Translations under genes and position numbers: made by a program | Shown: piece by piece, positions 1 to 8,059 of the stretch | Layout of the letters: each line of letters starts with the position of its first letter | Position numbering within the stretch: position 1 is the stretch's first letter | Origin: Micromonospora cabrerizensis | Lineage (GTDB): Bacteria > Actinomycetota > Actinomycetes > Mycobacteriales > Micromonosporaceae | DNA length: 64,000 nt | Reading direction: 5' to 3' | NCBI RefSeq assembly: GCF_022230955.1 | Contig: NZ_JAKKFI010000043.1 | Span: 56,429-120,428, forward strand | The notes under the pieces: generated by a model | The model's input: the letters and a program-made list of their open reading frames with translations, nothing else | Databases searched by the model: none | What the model was told of the DNA's origin: nothing

Positions 1-2154
1 GGAGGACGGGGTGGCGCTGATCTGCGCGATCGGTGCCCGGTTGCCGCCGGTGTTGTACTCGATCCGGTAGAGGGCCGAGTTGGCGTCGCCGCCGAACCAG
101 GTGGTGCCGTAGTCGAGCACGTACAGGGCGCCGTCAGGCCCGAACTCCATGTCCATGATCGCGGTTCCGGACCACGGGATCGGCTCGATCGCGCCGGCCG
201 TGCCGTTGGCGTTCAAGGTGACCGCCTTGATCCAGCGACTGGTGAACTCCCCGAGGAAGACCTTCCCGTTGTACGAGGCCGGGAACTTCACGTCGGAGGC
301 CAGCGCCGGGTTGAAGTTGTAGACCGGACCGCCCATGGGCCCGCCCCCACCCAACTCGGGCCGCCAGGGCCCCTGCCCGCCGTAGGGCAGCCAGGCCGCC
401 TGCGACGGCGGCAGCGTGGTGATGCCGGTGTTGTTCCGGGAGTTGTTCGTCGGCCCACCGGCACAGTTGTACGGGCCGGACGACGGCCCGCTGGGGAACG
501 TGAACTCCTGGTAGGGGGTGTTGTAGTTGGAGCAGTACGGCCAGCCGTAGAAGCCCGGCTGGGTGATCCGCTCGAACGAGACGGTGCCCGCCGGCCCGCG
601 CTGCGGGTCGGCAGAGCCGGCGTCGGGGCCGTAGTCACCGAGGTAGACGACCCCGGTCGCCTTGTCCACGCTCATCCGGAACGGGTTGCGGAAACCCATG
701 GCGTACACCTCGGGCCTGGTGTTCGCCGTGCCCGGGGCGAACATGTTGCCGGCCGGGATGGTGTAGCCGCCCGTCGCACCCGGCTTGATCCGCAGCACCT
801 TGCCGCGCAGGTCGTTGCTGTTGGCCGAGGTGCGCTGCGCGTCGTAGGCGGGGTTGCGGTCGACCCGCTCGTCGAGCGGCGCGGAACCGGCCGAATCGAA
901 CGGGTTGGTGTCGTCACCGGTGGACAGGTACAGGTTGCCGGCGGCGTCGAAGTCGATGTCACCGCCGACGTGGCAGCACAGCCCACGGCTGGTCGGCACG
1001 TCGAGGATCGTCACCAGCGAGGCCGGGTCGATCGTGTTGTCGTCCCGCACGGTGAACCGGGCCAGCTTGTTGGAGCCGTTGAACGGAGCGAACTGCGCCG
1101 CCGTGCCGGTGGACGGAGCGTCGCCGCCCGGCGTGCTGAGCGGCGGCGCGTAGAAGACGTACACCCAGCGGTTGCTGGCGAAGTTCGGGTCGGCCTTGAT
1201 GCTCTGCAGACCCTCCTCGTCGTGGCTGTAGACCGGCAGCGTCAGGGCGACTTTGGTGTTGCCGTTGACGTCGGTGTACCGGACGACGCCGTTCCGCGAG
1301 GTGTGCAGCACACCCCGGTTGGGCAGCACGGTGAGGCCCATCGGCTCACCGGTCTCGGCCACGCCCTTGGCCAGGTTCACCTGGTTGAACGTGCCGACGG
1401 GGGCCTGCACCGAGCAGTTGCCGACGTTCTGCGCGGCGTACCTGATGCCGCCGAGCAGGTGGGTGCGGAAGTTGGCCTCGGTGTAGCTCTCCTGGGTATG
1501 GCCGAGGCCGGTGTACCAGGAGCGGCCGCCGTCGTAGGGCCGGCACCACGAGATCGGGTGGTCGCCGTTCATGGTGCCGCCGGTGTACGTGGCCTCGTTG
1601 AGATTCGCGAGGACGTGCACCTGCGAGCGGGGGTTGGTGCGGTAGTTGTACAACTCGTCGGTGCGGTTCCAGTTCACCGGGATGCCCGCGTTCGAAGGGT
1701 GGGCGGTGTCCTCGATGCGGACGGTGGCCGGCTGGATCGCGGGGTGGCTGGAGAAGTAGGCGCCGACGAGGTTGCCGTACCAGGGCCAGTCGTATTCGGT
1801 GTCGGAGGCGGCATGCACGCCGACATAGCCGCCGCCGGCGCGGATGTAGCGCTCGAACGCGGCCTGCTGGGTCGGGTTGAGCACGTCGGCGGTCGTGGAC
1901 AGCCAGATGACCGCTCTGAACCTGGCCAGGTTCGTGTCGGTGAACTGGGCGGCGTCCTCGGTCGCCTCGACCGTGAAGTTGCCCTGCGTGCCCAGTTGCT
2001 GGATCGCAGCGATCCCTGCGGGGATCGCGTCATGCCGGAACCCCGCGGTCTTGCTGAAGACCAGCACCGAGAAGTCGGCTGCGAATGCCGGGGCGACGTT
2101 GACGCCCATCCCGGCCAGCACAAGAGCGACGATTAGCAGCATTCTGCGAATCAT
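1..2154 (-). CDS. Secreted ThuA domain / PQQ-type sugar dehydrogenase fusion (partial, C-terminus outside window)
   Basis: The reading frame is open from the ATG at 2154 to the window edge (718 codons). Residues 1-26 form a signal peptide ending in AFA. Residues about 28-255 are a ThuA-like (glutamine amidotransferase-fold) domain with the motif GVHAASD near residue 112. Residues about 290-700 are a glucose/sorbosone dehydrogenase beta-propeller, seen in CCHVGGDIDFD near 392, GFRNPFR near 487 and a GEFTSRWIK strand near 635. Such fusions in actinomycetes are secreted carbohydrate-active proteins, often continuing into PKD or carbohydrate-binding modules; the last visible residues (PIAQISATPSS) look like the start of a PKD repeat. 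Substrate is unknown. A LacI-type palindrome and a promoter lie upstream, suggesting sugar induction. Confidence 0.9.
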   Translation of the reverse strand, partial: MIRRMLLIVALVLAGMGVNVAPAFAADFSVLVFSKTAGFRHDAIPAGIAAIQQLGTQGNFTVEATEDAAQFTDTNLARFRAVIWLSTTADVLNPTQQAAFERYIRAGGGYVGVHAASDTEYDWPWYGNLVGAYFSSHPAIQPATVRIEDTAHPSNAGIPVNWNRTDELYNYRTNPRSQVHVLANLNEATYTGGTMNGDHPISWCRPYDGGRSWYTGLGHTQESYTEANFRTHLLGGIRYAAQNVGNCSVQAPVGTFNQVNLAKGVAETGEPMGLTVLPNRGVLHTSRNGVVRYTDVNGNTKVALTLPVYSHDEEGLQSIKADPNFASNRWVYVFYAPPLSTPGGDAPSTGTAAQFAPFNGSNKLARFTVRDDNTIDPASLVTILDVPTSRGLCCHVGGDIDFDAAGNLYLSTGDDTNPFDSAGSAPLDERVDRNPAYDAQRTSANSNDLRGKVLRIKPGATGGYTIPAGNMFAPGTANTRPEVYAMGFRNPFRMSVDKATGVVYLGDYGPDAGSADPQRGPAGTVSFERITQPGFYGWPYCSNYNTPYQEFTFPSGPSSGPYNCAGGPTNNSRNNTGITTLPPSQAAWLPYGGQGPWRPELGGGGPMGGPVYNFNPALASDVKFPASYNGKVFLGEFTSRWIKAVTLNANGTAGAIEPIPWSGTAIMDMEFGPDGALYVLDYGTTWFGGDANSALYRIEYNTGGNRAPIAQISATPSS

Positions 2155-2436
2155 GATCGGTTGGTTACCTCTCGTGAGGAAGTAGCCGAAACGTGCGCCG
2201 ATCACGTCTCGAACGTGGCCGCGGTGGGCGGCCCCGTGGGTAGGTCCCGGGACGCGCACAGCGGTGTCGCGTCTGTCCCGGCGGTGAGGGGTCGTCGGCA
2301 CCTCGCTCCTCGGTGGAGGTCGCGCGGCGCCGTGATGGGGATGGGGGTGGGGGTGGGGTCGGGTGGACGTGAGCGGCTGTTGACGGTGGCTGGTCAGGGG
2401 CGCCACGCCGCCATCTTCTTTGACCTCTGCTCTCGG

Positions 2437-2448
2437 GAGAGCGCTCTC
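2437..2448. promoter_or_regulatory. LacI-type operator GAGAGCGCTCTC
   Basis: This is a perfect 12-bp palindrome with the CG centre typical of LacI-family operators, such as the GGGAGCGCTCCC sites of actinomycete CebR-type regulators. It lies just downstream of the predicted transcription start of the ThuA/sugar dehydrogenase gene, where a bound repressor would block elongation. The regulator gene is not in the window. Confidence 0.55.
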
Positions 2449-2464
2449 TCATGGAGGTTTGGAA

Positions 2465-2493
2465 AAGTTAACAGATTCATCATCGTCGAACAA
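2465..2493 (-). promoter_or_regulatory. Predicted promoter of the ThuA/sugar dehydrogenase gene
   Basis: On the minus strand there is a -35 TTGTTC (2488-2493), a 17-bp spacer and a -10 TAACTT (2465-2470). The start of transcription would fall near 2458, giving a leader of about 300 nt that begins with the LacI-type palindrome. The rest of the 2155-2680 gap shows no convincing gene on either strand. Confidence 0.45.
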
Positions 2494-2681
2494 TAGTTCC
2501 ATCGACCGCCGTGAAATCCGACTGCGGAAGTCCGCCCCGGTCGGCGAGCGCGCGGCGGTGATCGACGGGACGCTCCGAAGGCCGCCCTGGGTACACGACC
2601 CCGCAGTGTGGACCGGCGGATGGGCGGACCACCGGACGGTCGGCCACCAGCCTGCTCCCAATCTAAGCCGCGCATACGGCA

Positions 2682-2714
2682 AAGCCCGTTACCGATGATT
2701 CCGGCAACGGGCTT
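2682..2714 (-). terminator. Hairpin terminator after tRNA-Val(CAC)
   Basis: AAGCCCGTT (2706-2714 read on the minus strand) pairs with AACGGGCTT (2682-2690), and the inner bases extend the stem. It lies 21 nt beyond the tRNA 3' end, as expected of a tRNA terminator. Confidence 0.7.
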
Positions 2715-2735
2715 CTGACCTGCAAAAACTGAGAG

Positions 2736-2807
2736 TGGGCGATGCTGGTATCGAACCAGCGACCTCTTCGGTGTGAACGAAGCGCTCTCCCACTGAGCTA
2801 ATCGCCC
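2736..2807 (-). tRNA. tRNA-Val(CAC)
   Basis: Acceptor stem GGGCGAT/ATCGCCC, D-stem GCTC/GAGC, anticodon stem CTTCG/CGAAG with loop TTCACAC (anticodon CAC, reading GUG) and T-arm GCTGG-TTCGATA-CCAGC all fold. Discriminator base is A. CCA is not encoded, unlike the two tRNA-Val(GAC) genes further along this window. Confidence 0.95.
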
Positions 2808-2857
2808 TCAGCGGCACTGACTCTACCCGATCGTGGAACCGGACCGGAAATCCGGGG

Positions 2858-3520
2858 TCAGTGCGTCGCGAGGTAGTGCATGGCCTCGGCCACCACGTCG
2901 ATGCCGAGGCTGAACTTGAGGGACAGCCAGACCACGGTGCCCACGAACACGAGGCCGACGGAGCCGAGCACGATTCGCACTGCGAGCGACTGTCGAGTCA
3001 CCCACTGTGTCCATCCGTGGACATGTCGGCGGGTGAAGCCGAGCAACCGGCGCGCCCAGTGGTATTCGACGGCCCAGATGCCCAGCCCGGCGATCACCAG
3101 CAGCCAGCCCGGACCGGGCAGCGGAATGAGAGCGATGCCGATGGTCACCACGAGCGCCCCGGCGATCGCGATGAAGATCTTGAGTGCGATCCGGCCGGTG
3201 GGGTTGGCCCGGATGAGATCGAGGGTCACCGAGATCCGCTCCCGCCAGCGGGGGCGACGCGGCGGGTCCTGCACGGCGGTGCTGCCACCGCCGCGACCGG
3301 AACCGCCGAGCGGTCGGTCCGCGTTCGTGCCGCCTGTGGAACCGACGGTCGACCGGTCCGCGCGTCGGCCGGTCCGACGATCGGCATCGGACGCCGGCCG
3401 ATCGGCCCGTTCGGGCTGCTCCAACGGCACTGCGTACCCCCGCTTTTCGGCTGCTCGGACCACGACGTTCGGCGGGCCGGGCGCCGCCGACGGATCCATT
3501 GAGGATCTCTTCGTCACCAT
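2858..3520 (-). CDS. PGPGW (TIGR02611-type) membrane protein
   Basis: A 220-residue protein with a hydrophilic, Arg/Asp-rich N-terminal 115 residues followed by hydrophobic segments at roughly 127-160 and 181-207. The motif LPGPGW near residue 142 defines the actinobacterial PGPGW/TIGR02611 membrane-protein family, whose function is unknown. The first two segments flank the motif as a short hairpin, and a third segment precedes a short C-terminal tail. The start is provisional: the long charged N-terminal extension is not part of the family core, and internal starts (for example the Met at residue 8) are possible. It stands alone between the tRNA gene and a divergent ssgB-like gene. Confidence 0.8.
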   Translation of the reverse strand: MVTKRSSMDPSAAPGPPNVVVRAAEKRGYAVPLEQPERADRPASDADRRTGRRADRSTVGSTGGTNADRPLGGSGRGGGSTAVQDPPRRPRWRERISVTLDLIRANPTGRIALKIFIAIAGALVVTIGIALIPLPGPGWLLVIAGLGIWAVEYHWARRLLGFTRRHVHGWTQWVTRQSLAVRIVLGSVGLVFVGTVVWLSLKFSLGIDVVAEAMHYLATH

Positions 3521-3793
3521 TTCACCCCCCAGTGTCGCGCGGGCCCGTCACTGCAACGGCCGACTGGACGTTACCGGAGTAAGTCGACGACTGAACCACC
3601 CGATGCCGGGCGGGATCACGCACTGGGCAGAACCGGAAATCCTACATGAATTCTCACATTCACGCGGCCTTTCCGTCCCCCTTCCCACCACTGGGTGAAG
3701 TCAGCGTATGGCGGAGCGTAGCCAGGAGTAGCACCTGAGTATGGGAAAAGCGGGACACGCGCGTTCCGCAGCGGTGCCGGGGGGAGAACGTCC

Positions 3794-4225
3794 ATGAGTG
3801 TCATCCGACCGACGACCGTAGAGGTCGAGACGTCGCTAAGGCTCGTCGCACCTGACGCCACCGCCTTGCCGGTGCGTGCCAGTCTGCGTTACGACCCTGC
3901 TGACCCGTATGCGGTCCATGTCCTGTTCCATGCCGAATCTGCCGGCGGCGAGGCGGTGAGCTGGTCCTTCGCTCGCGAACTGCTGGTCACCGGCCTGGAC
4001 GAGCCAGCGGGCATCGGGGATGTGCGGGTCTGGCCCTGGGCCACACCGCGCGGCGACTTCGTCGCGCTGGCCCTCTCGTCACCGGACGGCAACGCCCTCT
4101 TCGAGGTGCCGCGCAGCGTCCTGGTGCGTTTCCTTCGACGGACGTACGTCGTCGTCCCGCGCGGCCGGGAGGCCGAGCACCTGGACGTCGACACGGCGGT
4201 GAACCGGCTGCTCGCCGGTCGCTGA
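3794..4225 (+). CDS. ssgB: SsgA/SsgB-family sporulation and cell-division regulator
   Basis: A 143-residue protein of the size and sequence of SsgA-like proteins: an N-terminal RASLRYDPADPYAV strand, VSWSFARELL in the middle, and a FEVPRSVLVRFLRRTY segment near residues 100-116. In Streptomyces, SsgB recruits FtsZ to sporulation septa; in the sporulating Micromonosporaceae an SsgB-type orthologue is usual. A GGGGGAGA ribosome site precedes the ATG. Family membership is clear; assignment to SsgB rather than another SsgA-like protein is by length and conservation only. The 270-bp upstream gap holds its untypical promoter, which I could not identify. Confidence 0.85.
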   Translation: MSVIRPTTVEVETSLRLVAPDATALPVRASLRYDPADPYAVHVLFHAESAGGEAVSWSFARELLVTGLDEPAGIGDVRVWPWATPRGDFVALALSSPDGNALFEVPRSVLVRFLRRTYVVVPRGREAEHLDVDTAVNRLLAGR

Positions 4226-4256
4226 GCACCGCCCGAACGGGCAACACCGGCCACAC

Positions 4257-4293
4257 CGGGGCCGCGCGGATCTGCCGAGTCCGCGCGGCCCCG
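4257..4293. terminator. Bidirectional terminator hairpin between ssgB-like gene and SDR
   Basis: CGGGGCCGCGCGGA (4257-4270) pairs perfectly with TCCGCGCGGCCCCG (4280-4293) around a 9-nt loop. It sits between two convergent genes. Confidence 0.7.
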
Positions 4294-4341
4294 GCACAAC
4301 TTCAGGAGTACGCGGGCAGCCCGACCCGGGTCAGCCGGTGC

Positions 4342-5118
4342 TCAGCCGTGGGTGGTGATGCCGCCGTCGACGGGAATGACCGCCCCGGTGAGGTACGCGC
4401 CGGCGCGGGACGACAGGTAGATGGCGGTGCCGGCCATGTCCTCGGGGCGGCCGATGCGGCCCAGCGGCACCTGCTGCTCGATGGCGGCCCGGCTCGCCGG
4501 GTCGTCCAGTGCGAACGCCATCATCTTGCTCTCGAACGGGCCGGGTGCGATCGCGTTGACGGTGATCTGCTCGTTGGCCAGTTGGTGGGCCAGGCTGCGG
4601 GTGAGCATGTGCACGGCAGCCTTGGTGGCCGAGTACGCGTACACCTCCATCATCGGCACCCGGATGCCGTCGATCGACCCGATGTTGATCACGCGGGCCG
4701 GGTCGTCGGCGCTGGCGGCGGCGCGGAGCGCCGGCAGCAGCGCGGTGGTGAGCCGGAAGACGGCCTTGACGTTGACGGCCCAGAGCTTGTCGAACGCGGC
4801 CTCCGGGTAGCCCTCCAACGGCGCGCCCCAGGTGGCGCCGGCGTTGTTGACCAGCACGTCGAGGCTACCGACCCGCTCGCGCACGGCGGCGGCCAGCGCC
4901 TCGGCGCCACTGTCGTGACCCAGGTCGGCGGGGATGGCCTCACAGCGACCCTCGGCGGAGAGTTCCTTGGCGACCGCCTCGCAGACGTCCGCCTTGCGCG
5001 ACGAGATGATCACGTGCGCTCCGGCCCGGACGAAGCCCTGGGCGATCATCAGGCCGATCCCCCGGGAGCCACCGGTGACCAGGACCGTCTTGCCTTCGAC
5101 CGAGAACAGCTGCGTCAT
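4342..5118 (-). CDS. SDR-family oxidoreductase (3-oxoacyl-reductase-like)
   Basis: A 258-residue classical short-chain dehydrogenase/reductase. The cofactor motif TGGSRGIG is near residue 16, NNAG near 92, the catalytic Ser in INIGSIDG, and YSATK supplies the active-site Tyr and Lys near 160-164; the C-terminus PVDGGITTHG is typical of the family. Arg residues after the glycine motif suggest NADP(H). The substrate cannot be told from sequence. ATG at 5118 gives MTQLF; an alternative ATG at 5124 adds two residues. It is divergent from an AraC-type regulator with 200 bp between, so that regulator may control it. Confidence 0.9.
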   Translation of the reverse strand: MTQLFSVEGKTVLVTGGSRGIGLMIAQGFVRAGAHVIISSRKADVCEAVAKELSAEGRCEAIPADLGHDSGAEALAAAVRERVGSLDVLVNNAGATWGAPLEGYPEAAFDKLWAVNVKAVFRLTTALLPALRAAASADDPARVINIGSIDGIRVPMMEVYAYSATKAAVHMLTRSLAHQLANEQITVNAIAPGPFESKMMAFALDDPASRAAIEQQVPLGRIGRPEDMAGTAIYLSSRAGAYLTGAVIPVDGGITTHG

Positions 5119-5321
5119 GCCCATCCCATCGCGAGTCGGCGGGGCCGCCGACCGGGCAGGCGGCCGGCGGTGCGCCGGGCGGACCGCGGACCGGACGGCG
5201 CTACCGCCGGGTAACGTAGCCCGGCCACCAGGATCGCGACAAGCCCGCACCGACGCGCTGATTTCGCTGCTCGCGTCGATCGGGATGCGATGACCTGCGC
5301 TTCGGGCTACCGTCGCAGGCG

Positions 5322-6302
5322 ATGGTCTCCACCGGTCCCTCCCCCGCGCCACCGATCGGAACGGCGTCACCCGTCCCCGACGAGATAGCCACGTTCGCGC
5401 TGGCCGACCTCTCCCCCGACCCGCGCTGGCGTCGGCCCGTGATCGTCGAGCGGGAGCTGCTGATCCTCACCACGCGTGGGCACGGCGACGCGGAACTCGA
5501 CTTCCACCCGCTGCCCTGTCGGCCCGGCACGCTGCTGCGGGTTCGCGCCGGCCAGGTGCTGCGCTGCGCCGGTCCGCAGTTCGACGCCACCGTGGTTGCC
5601 TGGGCCCCGGAGGCGCTGCGCGGCTTCGACCTCGACCTGGACGCGCCGGTGACCTGGCGGCAGTTGGCCGGCGAGGACGAGGACGCGGTGATCAGCGAGG
5701 TGAGCCAACTGGTGGTGGACTGCCAGCGGCACCCCGACACCGTGGCCGCCCGTGCGCTGCTGCGCCACCAACTGGCGGTGCTGCTGCTGCGGCTGGCCCT
5801 GGGCAACGCCGAGCGGTCGATCACCCGGCCCGAGGACGAGACGTTCCACCGGTTCTGCCGGGAAGTGGAACACGGCTACGCGCACACCCGGCGGGTGGAG
5901 GACTACGCCGCCGAGCTCCGCTGCTCGGTGCGGACCCTGACCCGGGCCTGCCTCGCCGTCACCGGTCGCAGCGCCAAGCAGGTCATCGACGAGCGGGTCG
6001 CGTTGCAGGCCGGCCGACTGCTCGCCGCGACCGATCAGCCGATCGCCCAGATCGGCCGGAACCTCGGCTTCTCCGAGCCCACGAACTTCGGCCGCTTCTT
6101 CACCCGGGAGGTCGGGGTCAGCCCCGGAGCGTTCCGGGCCGCACGGGACCAACCGGCCGCCCGGGTGATCCGGCCCCGGCCGCCGGCCGAGCCGACGGGC
6201 GCCAACGGCGGCAGGTTCCGTGCCGCCGGATCGACCAACGGGTCTCACACCACGCGACCCGGGTCGCCCACCGCGCCGGCGGGCGGCACCGGGCGGGCAT
6301 GA
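5322..6302 (+). CDS. AraC-family transcriptional regulator
   Basis: A 326-residue protein. The N-terminal part (about 30-140) resembles an AraC cupin-like sensing domain (RVRAGQVLRCAGPQFDA). The C-terminal HTH_18 region (about 170-275) contains VEDYAAELRCSVRTLTR and the second helix pair IAQIGRNLGFSEPTNFGRFF, both hallmarks of AraC proteins. A 50-residue Pro/Gly/Thr-rich tail follows, which is unusual for the family and may be dispensable. The stop is 7 nt before the GTG of the Rrf2 gene, so the two are probably cotranscribed. The divergent SDR gene is the most likely target. Confidence 0.88.
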   Translation: MVSTGPSPAPPIGTASPVPDEIATFALADLSPDPRWRRPVIVERELLILTTRGHGDAELDFHPLPCRPGTLLRVRAGQVLRCAGPQFDATVVAWAPEALRGFDLDLDAPVTWRQLAGEDEDAVISEVSQLVVDCQRHPDTVAARALLRHQLAVLLLRLALGNAERSITRPEDETFHRFCREVEHGYAHTRRVEDYAAELRCSVRTLTRACLAVTGRSAKQVIDERVALQAGRLLAATDQPIAQIGRNLGFSEPTNFGRFFTREVGVSPGAFRAARDQPAARVIRPRPPAEPTGANGGRFRAAGSTNGSHTTRPGSPTAPAGGTGRA

Positions 6303-6309
6303 TGACAGG

Positions 6310-6765
6310 GTGCAGATCTCCGCGCGCGGCGACTACGCGGTACGGGCAGCGCTGAGCCTCGCCACCGCCTACCCTTCGCTGCTGTCCACCCAGGCCATCG
6401 CCGCCGAGCAGGACATGCCCCGCAAGTTCCTGGAGGCGGTCCTGGCGGATCTGCGCCGGGCGGGCATCGTGCGCGCCCAGCGCGGCGCCGAGGGCGGGTA
6501 CACGCTGGCCCGACCCCCGCGCGAGGTGACCGTGGGCGCGGTGCTGCGGGCCGTCGAGGGCCCGCTCGCCGGCGTACGCGGGCTGCGCCCCGAGGAGACC
6601 CGGTACGAGGGCTCGGCGGAGAACCTGCCCGGCCTGTGGGTGGCGGTCCGCGCCGCCGTGCGGCGGGTCGTGGACGAGGTGAGCCTCGCCGAGATCGTCA
6701 GCGGTCGGTTGCCCGCCCACGTCCGCAAACTCACCGCGTTGCCCGACGCGTGGGAGCCCCGCTGA
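6310..6765 (+). CDS. Rrf2-family transcriptional regulator without Fe-S cysteines
   Basis: The 151-residue frame begins at GTG 6310 with MQISARGDYAVRAALSLA, the standard Rrf2 N-terminus; upstream in-frame codons overlap the AraC gene and are not homologous. The winged helix covers residues 1-65 and ends in RGAEGGYTLARP. There is no cysteine anywhere in the protein, so the [2Fe-2S] cluster of IscR/NsrR/RsrR is absent; it is more like the CymR or cluster-free group. CymR-type members control sulfur metabolism, and the convergent neighbour is a flavin reductase behind a leader-peptide-like frame. The target is inferred, not shown. Confidence 0.85.
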   Translation: MQISARGDYAVRAALSLATAYPSLLSTQAIAAEQDMPRKFLEAVLADLRRAGIVRAQRGAEGGYTLARPPREVTVGAVLRAVEGPLAGVRGLRPEETRYEGSAENLPGLWVAVRAAVRRVVDEVSLAEIVSGRLPAHVRKLTALPDAWEPR

Positions 6766-6777
6766 CCCGGCTGCGGG

Positions 6778-6894
6778 TCACAACGTCCGCACCACCTCCC
6801 AGGTGCTGAGCCGGGGCAGCCGCTCCCGCCCGGGATCCAGGTCCTGGGCGGCCCGGTCCACCGCGAGCAGGTCCGGCGTGGTCGGTGCGCTCAC
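6778..6894 (-). CDS. Possible 38-residue ORF coupled to flavin reductase
   Basis: A GTG at 6894 overlaps the TGA of the flavin reductase (GTGA) and opens a 38-codon frame ending at 6778. It has a charged, Leu-rich composition and no recognised homologue. The overlap is the only positive sign; it could equally be a chance frame or the remnant of a lost third gene in the operon. Confidence 0.25.
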   Translation of the reverse strand: MSAPTTPDLLAVDRAAQDLDPGRERLPRLSTWEVVRTL

Positions 6895-7460
6895 GCCGCC
6901 ACCGGCGGGACCGCGGTGGTGTAGCCCCCGCGGTGATGCACCAGAGGCGCGCCGTCAACGCCGTCACCGAGCGCGAGCGGTTCGGCGAGCACCAGCGTGT
7001 GGTCGCCGGCCGGCACCCGGTGCACCACCCGGCAGAGCAGCCGGCCGAGCACTCCGGTCAGCAACGGCACCCCGAACGGTCCGGGAGTCCAGTCCGGGTA
7101 CGCGGCGAACCGGTCGATGCCGCTCGTCGCGAAGACCGATGCGGCCTCCTGCTGCCCCGCGGCCAGCAGGTGCACCGCGACGTGCTCCGCGCGGGACAGC
7201 ACCGGCCAGCTCGACGACGCCACCCCGAGGCAGAACGAGACGAGCGGAGGGTCCAGCGACACCGACGTGAACGAGGTGGCGGTGAAGCCCGCCCGGATCG
7301 GTGCGCCGATCCCACCGAGGCAGGCGGGGTCGGTGGCGGGGGCGGCGGCGGTGACCACGGTGACGCTGGTGGCCTGCCGGCGCAGCAGAGCACGGAACAG
7401 GTCCCGGTCCACCGGCCGCAGCTCGGTGGCCTCCGGCGTAGGACGCTCCACGGTGGTCAT
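6891..7460 (-). CDS. Flavin reductase-like FMN-binding protein
   Basis: A 189-residue protein of the flavin reductase (DIM6/NTAB-like) family: residues about 20-45 (LLRRQATSVTVVTA), then GFTATSFTSVSLDPPLVSFCL, the FMN-binding strand, and a C-terminal PLVHHRGGYTT. Members reduce FMN with NAD(P)H for two-component monooxygenases, including alkanesulfonate monooxygenases, or act as FMN-bound reductases. No monooxygenase lies nearby. Its ATG overlaps the stop of the upstream 33-codon leader frame (ATGA), so it is translationally coupled to it. Confidence 0.88.
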   Translation of the reverse strand: MTTVERPTPEATELRPVDRDLFRALLRRQATSVTVVTAAAPATDPACLGGIGAPIRAGFTATSFTSVSLDPPLVSFCLGVASSSWPVLSRAEHVAVHLLAAGQQEAASVFATSGIDRFAAYPDWTPGPFGVPLLTGVLGRLLCRVVHRVPAGDHTLVLAEPLALGDGVDGAPLVHHRGGYTTAVPPVAA

Positions 7461-7558
7461 GCCGACACCAGGGCCGACGCGGCGTAGAGCGCGCTCGCGT
7501 GCCGGACCAGGTCGACGTGCACACGAGCGGTGAGGAGAAGCTCATCGCGCTGCGACAT
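7457..7558 (-). CDS. Leader-peptide-like uORF overlapping flavin reductase start
   Basis: A 33-codon frame starts at ATG 7558 and stops at TGA 7457-7459, sharing ATGA with the flavin reductase. The core LLLTARVHVDLVRHASAL matches the pattern of short actinobacterial putative leader peptides (L-L-T-x-R-x-H-V-D-L-x-R-x-A-S-A-L) that precede sulfur-metabolism genes and normally end in Cys codons. Here the Cys is missing (Tyr-Ala-Ala follows ASAL) and the frame runs straight into the reductase rather than into an attenuator. A weak -35 TTGACC (7589-7594) and -10 CAACAT (7565-7570) place transcription close to the ATG. Family assignment is from memory of the pattern. Confidence 0.55.
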   Translation of the reverse strand: MSQRDELLLTARVHVDLVRHASALYAASALVSA

Positions 7559-7806
7559 GCCCTCATGTTGCCGGGCGCGGGATCGGGCGGTCAACGCTCT
7601 TCCAGAAGATGAGACTTTCGCCGCCGCCGATGTTACGGAGTGCCCTCAACAGCGTTTACCGTGCCGCAACACCTATCTGTTGAGTAGAGATTTAGGTGCG
7701 CCGTGGGTCACCGTCCAGGACGGACAGCGAGAGGGTTTCAAAAGTTGTCGGTTCGGGCATGTTCGATCTCGACACGGCAGGGAACGGTGACGAGGGGAGA
7801 CCTCCG

Positions 7807-7986
7807 ATGGGCCTCATGTTTCGCAAGCGCAAGAAGTACGGTCCGATCATCCTGAACTTCACCGAGAACGGCTTCTCCTCGTGGAGCATCAAGATCGGTC
7901 GCTGGTCCTGGAACTCCAAGGCTCGGGCGCACCGCGTCGACCTGCCGGGTCCGCTGTCCTGGAAGCAGGACAAGTCCCGGTCGTAA
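7807..7986 (+). CDS. DUF4236 small protein
   Basis: A 59-residue protein beginning MGLMFRKRKKYGP, with the N-terminal FRKR...ILNFTENGFSSWSIKIG pattern of DUF4236, a short beta-rich module of unknown function found in many bacteria. A GAGGGGAGA ribosome site is well placed before ATG 7807. The C-terminus is basic and ends without a membrane segment. It is monocistronic between a divergent leader/flavin-reductase operon and a strong terminator. The preceding 240 bp contain an imperfect inverted repeat ACCTA...TAGGT near 7670-7696, possibly an operator. Confidence 0.8.
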   Translation: MGLMFRKRKKYGPIILNFTENGFSSWSIKIGRWSWNSKARAHRVDLPGPLSWKQDKSRS

Positions 7987-8000
7987 TCATCCCGGGAGTC

Positions 8001-8035
8001 GAGCGGGGTGCCGGTGATTCACCGGCACCCCGCTC
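8001..8035. terminator. Strong bidirectional terminator hairpin
   Basis: A perfect 15-bp stem (8001-8015 with 8021-8035, GAGCGGGGTGCCGGT arm) closes a GATTC loop between the convergent DUF4236 gene and the next minus-strand gene. There is no U-run, as usual in GC-rich actinomycetes. Confidence 0.8.
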
Positions 8036-8059
8036 GGCGTCTGTGGGGGTGCGGGACGC

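Noticed and set aside
970..2136. Long plus-strand open frame opposite the ThuA/sugar-dehydrogenase gene
   Set aside because: It is the complement of a gene with clear domains, has no ribosome site and a composition of chance Val/Gly/Arg codons.
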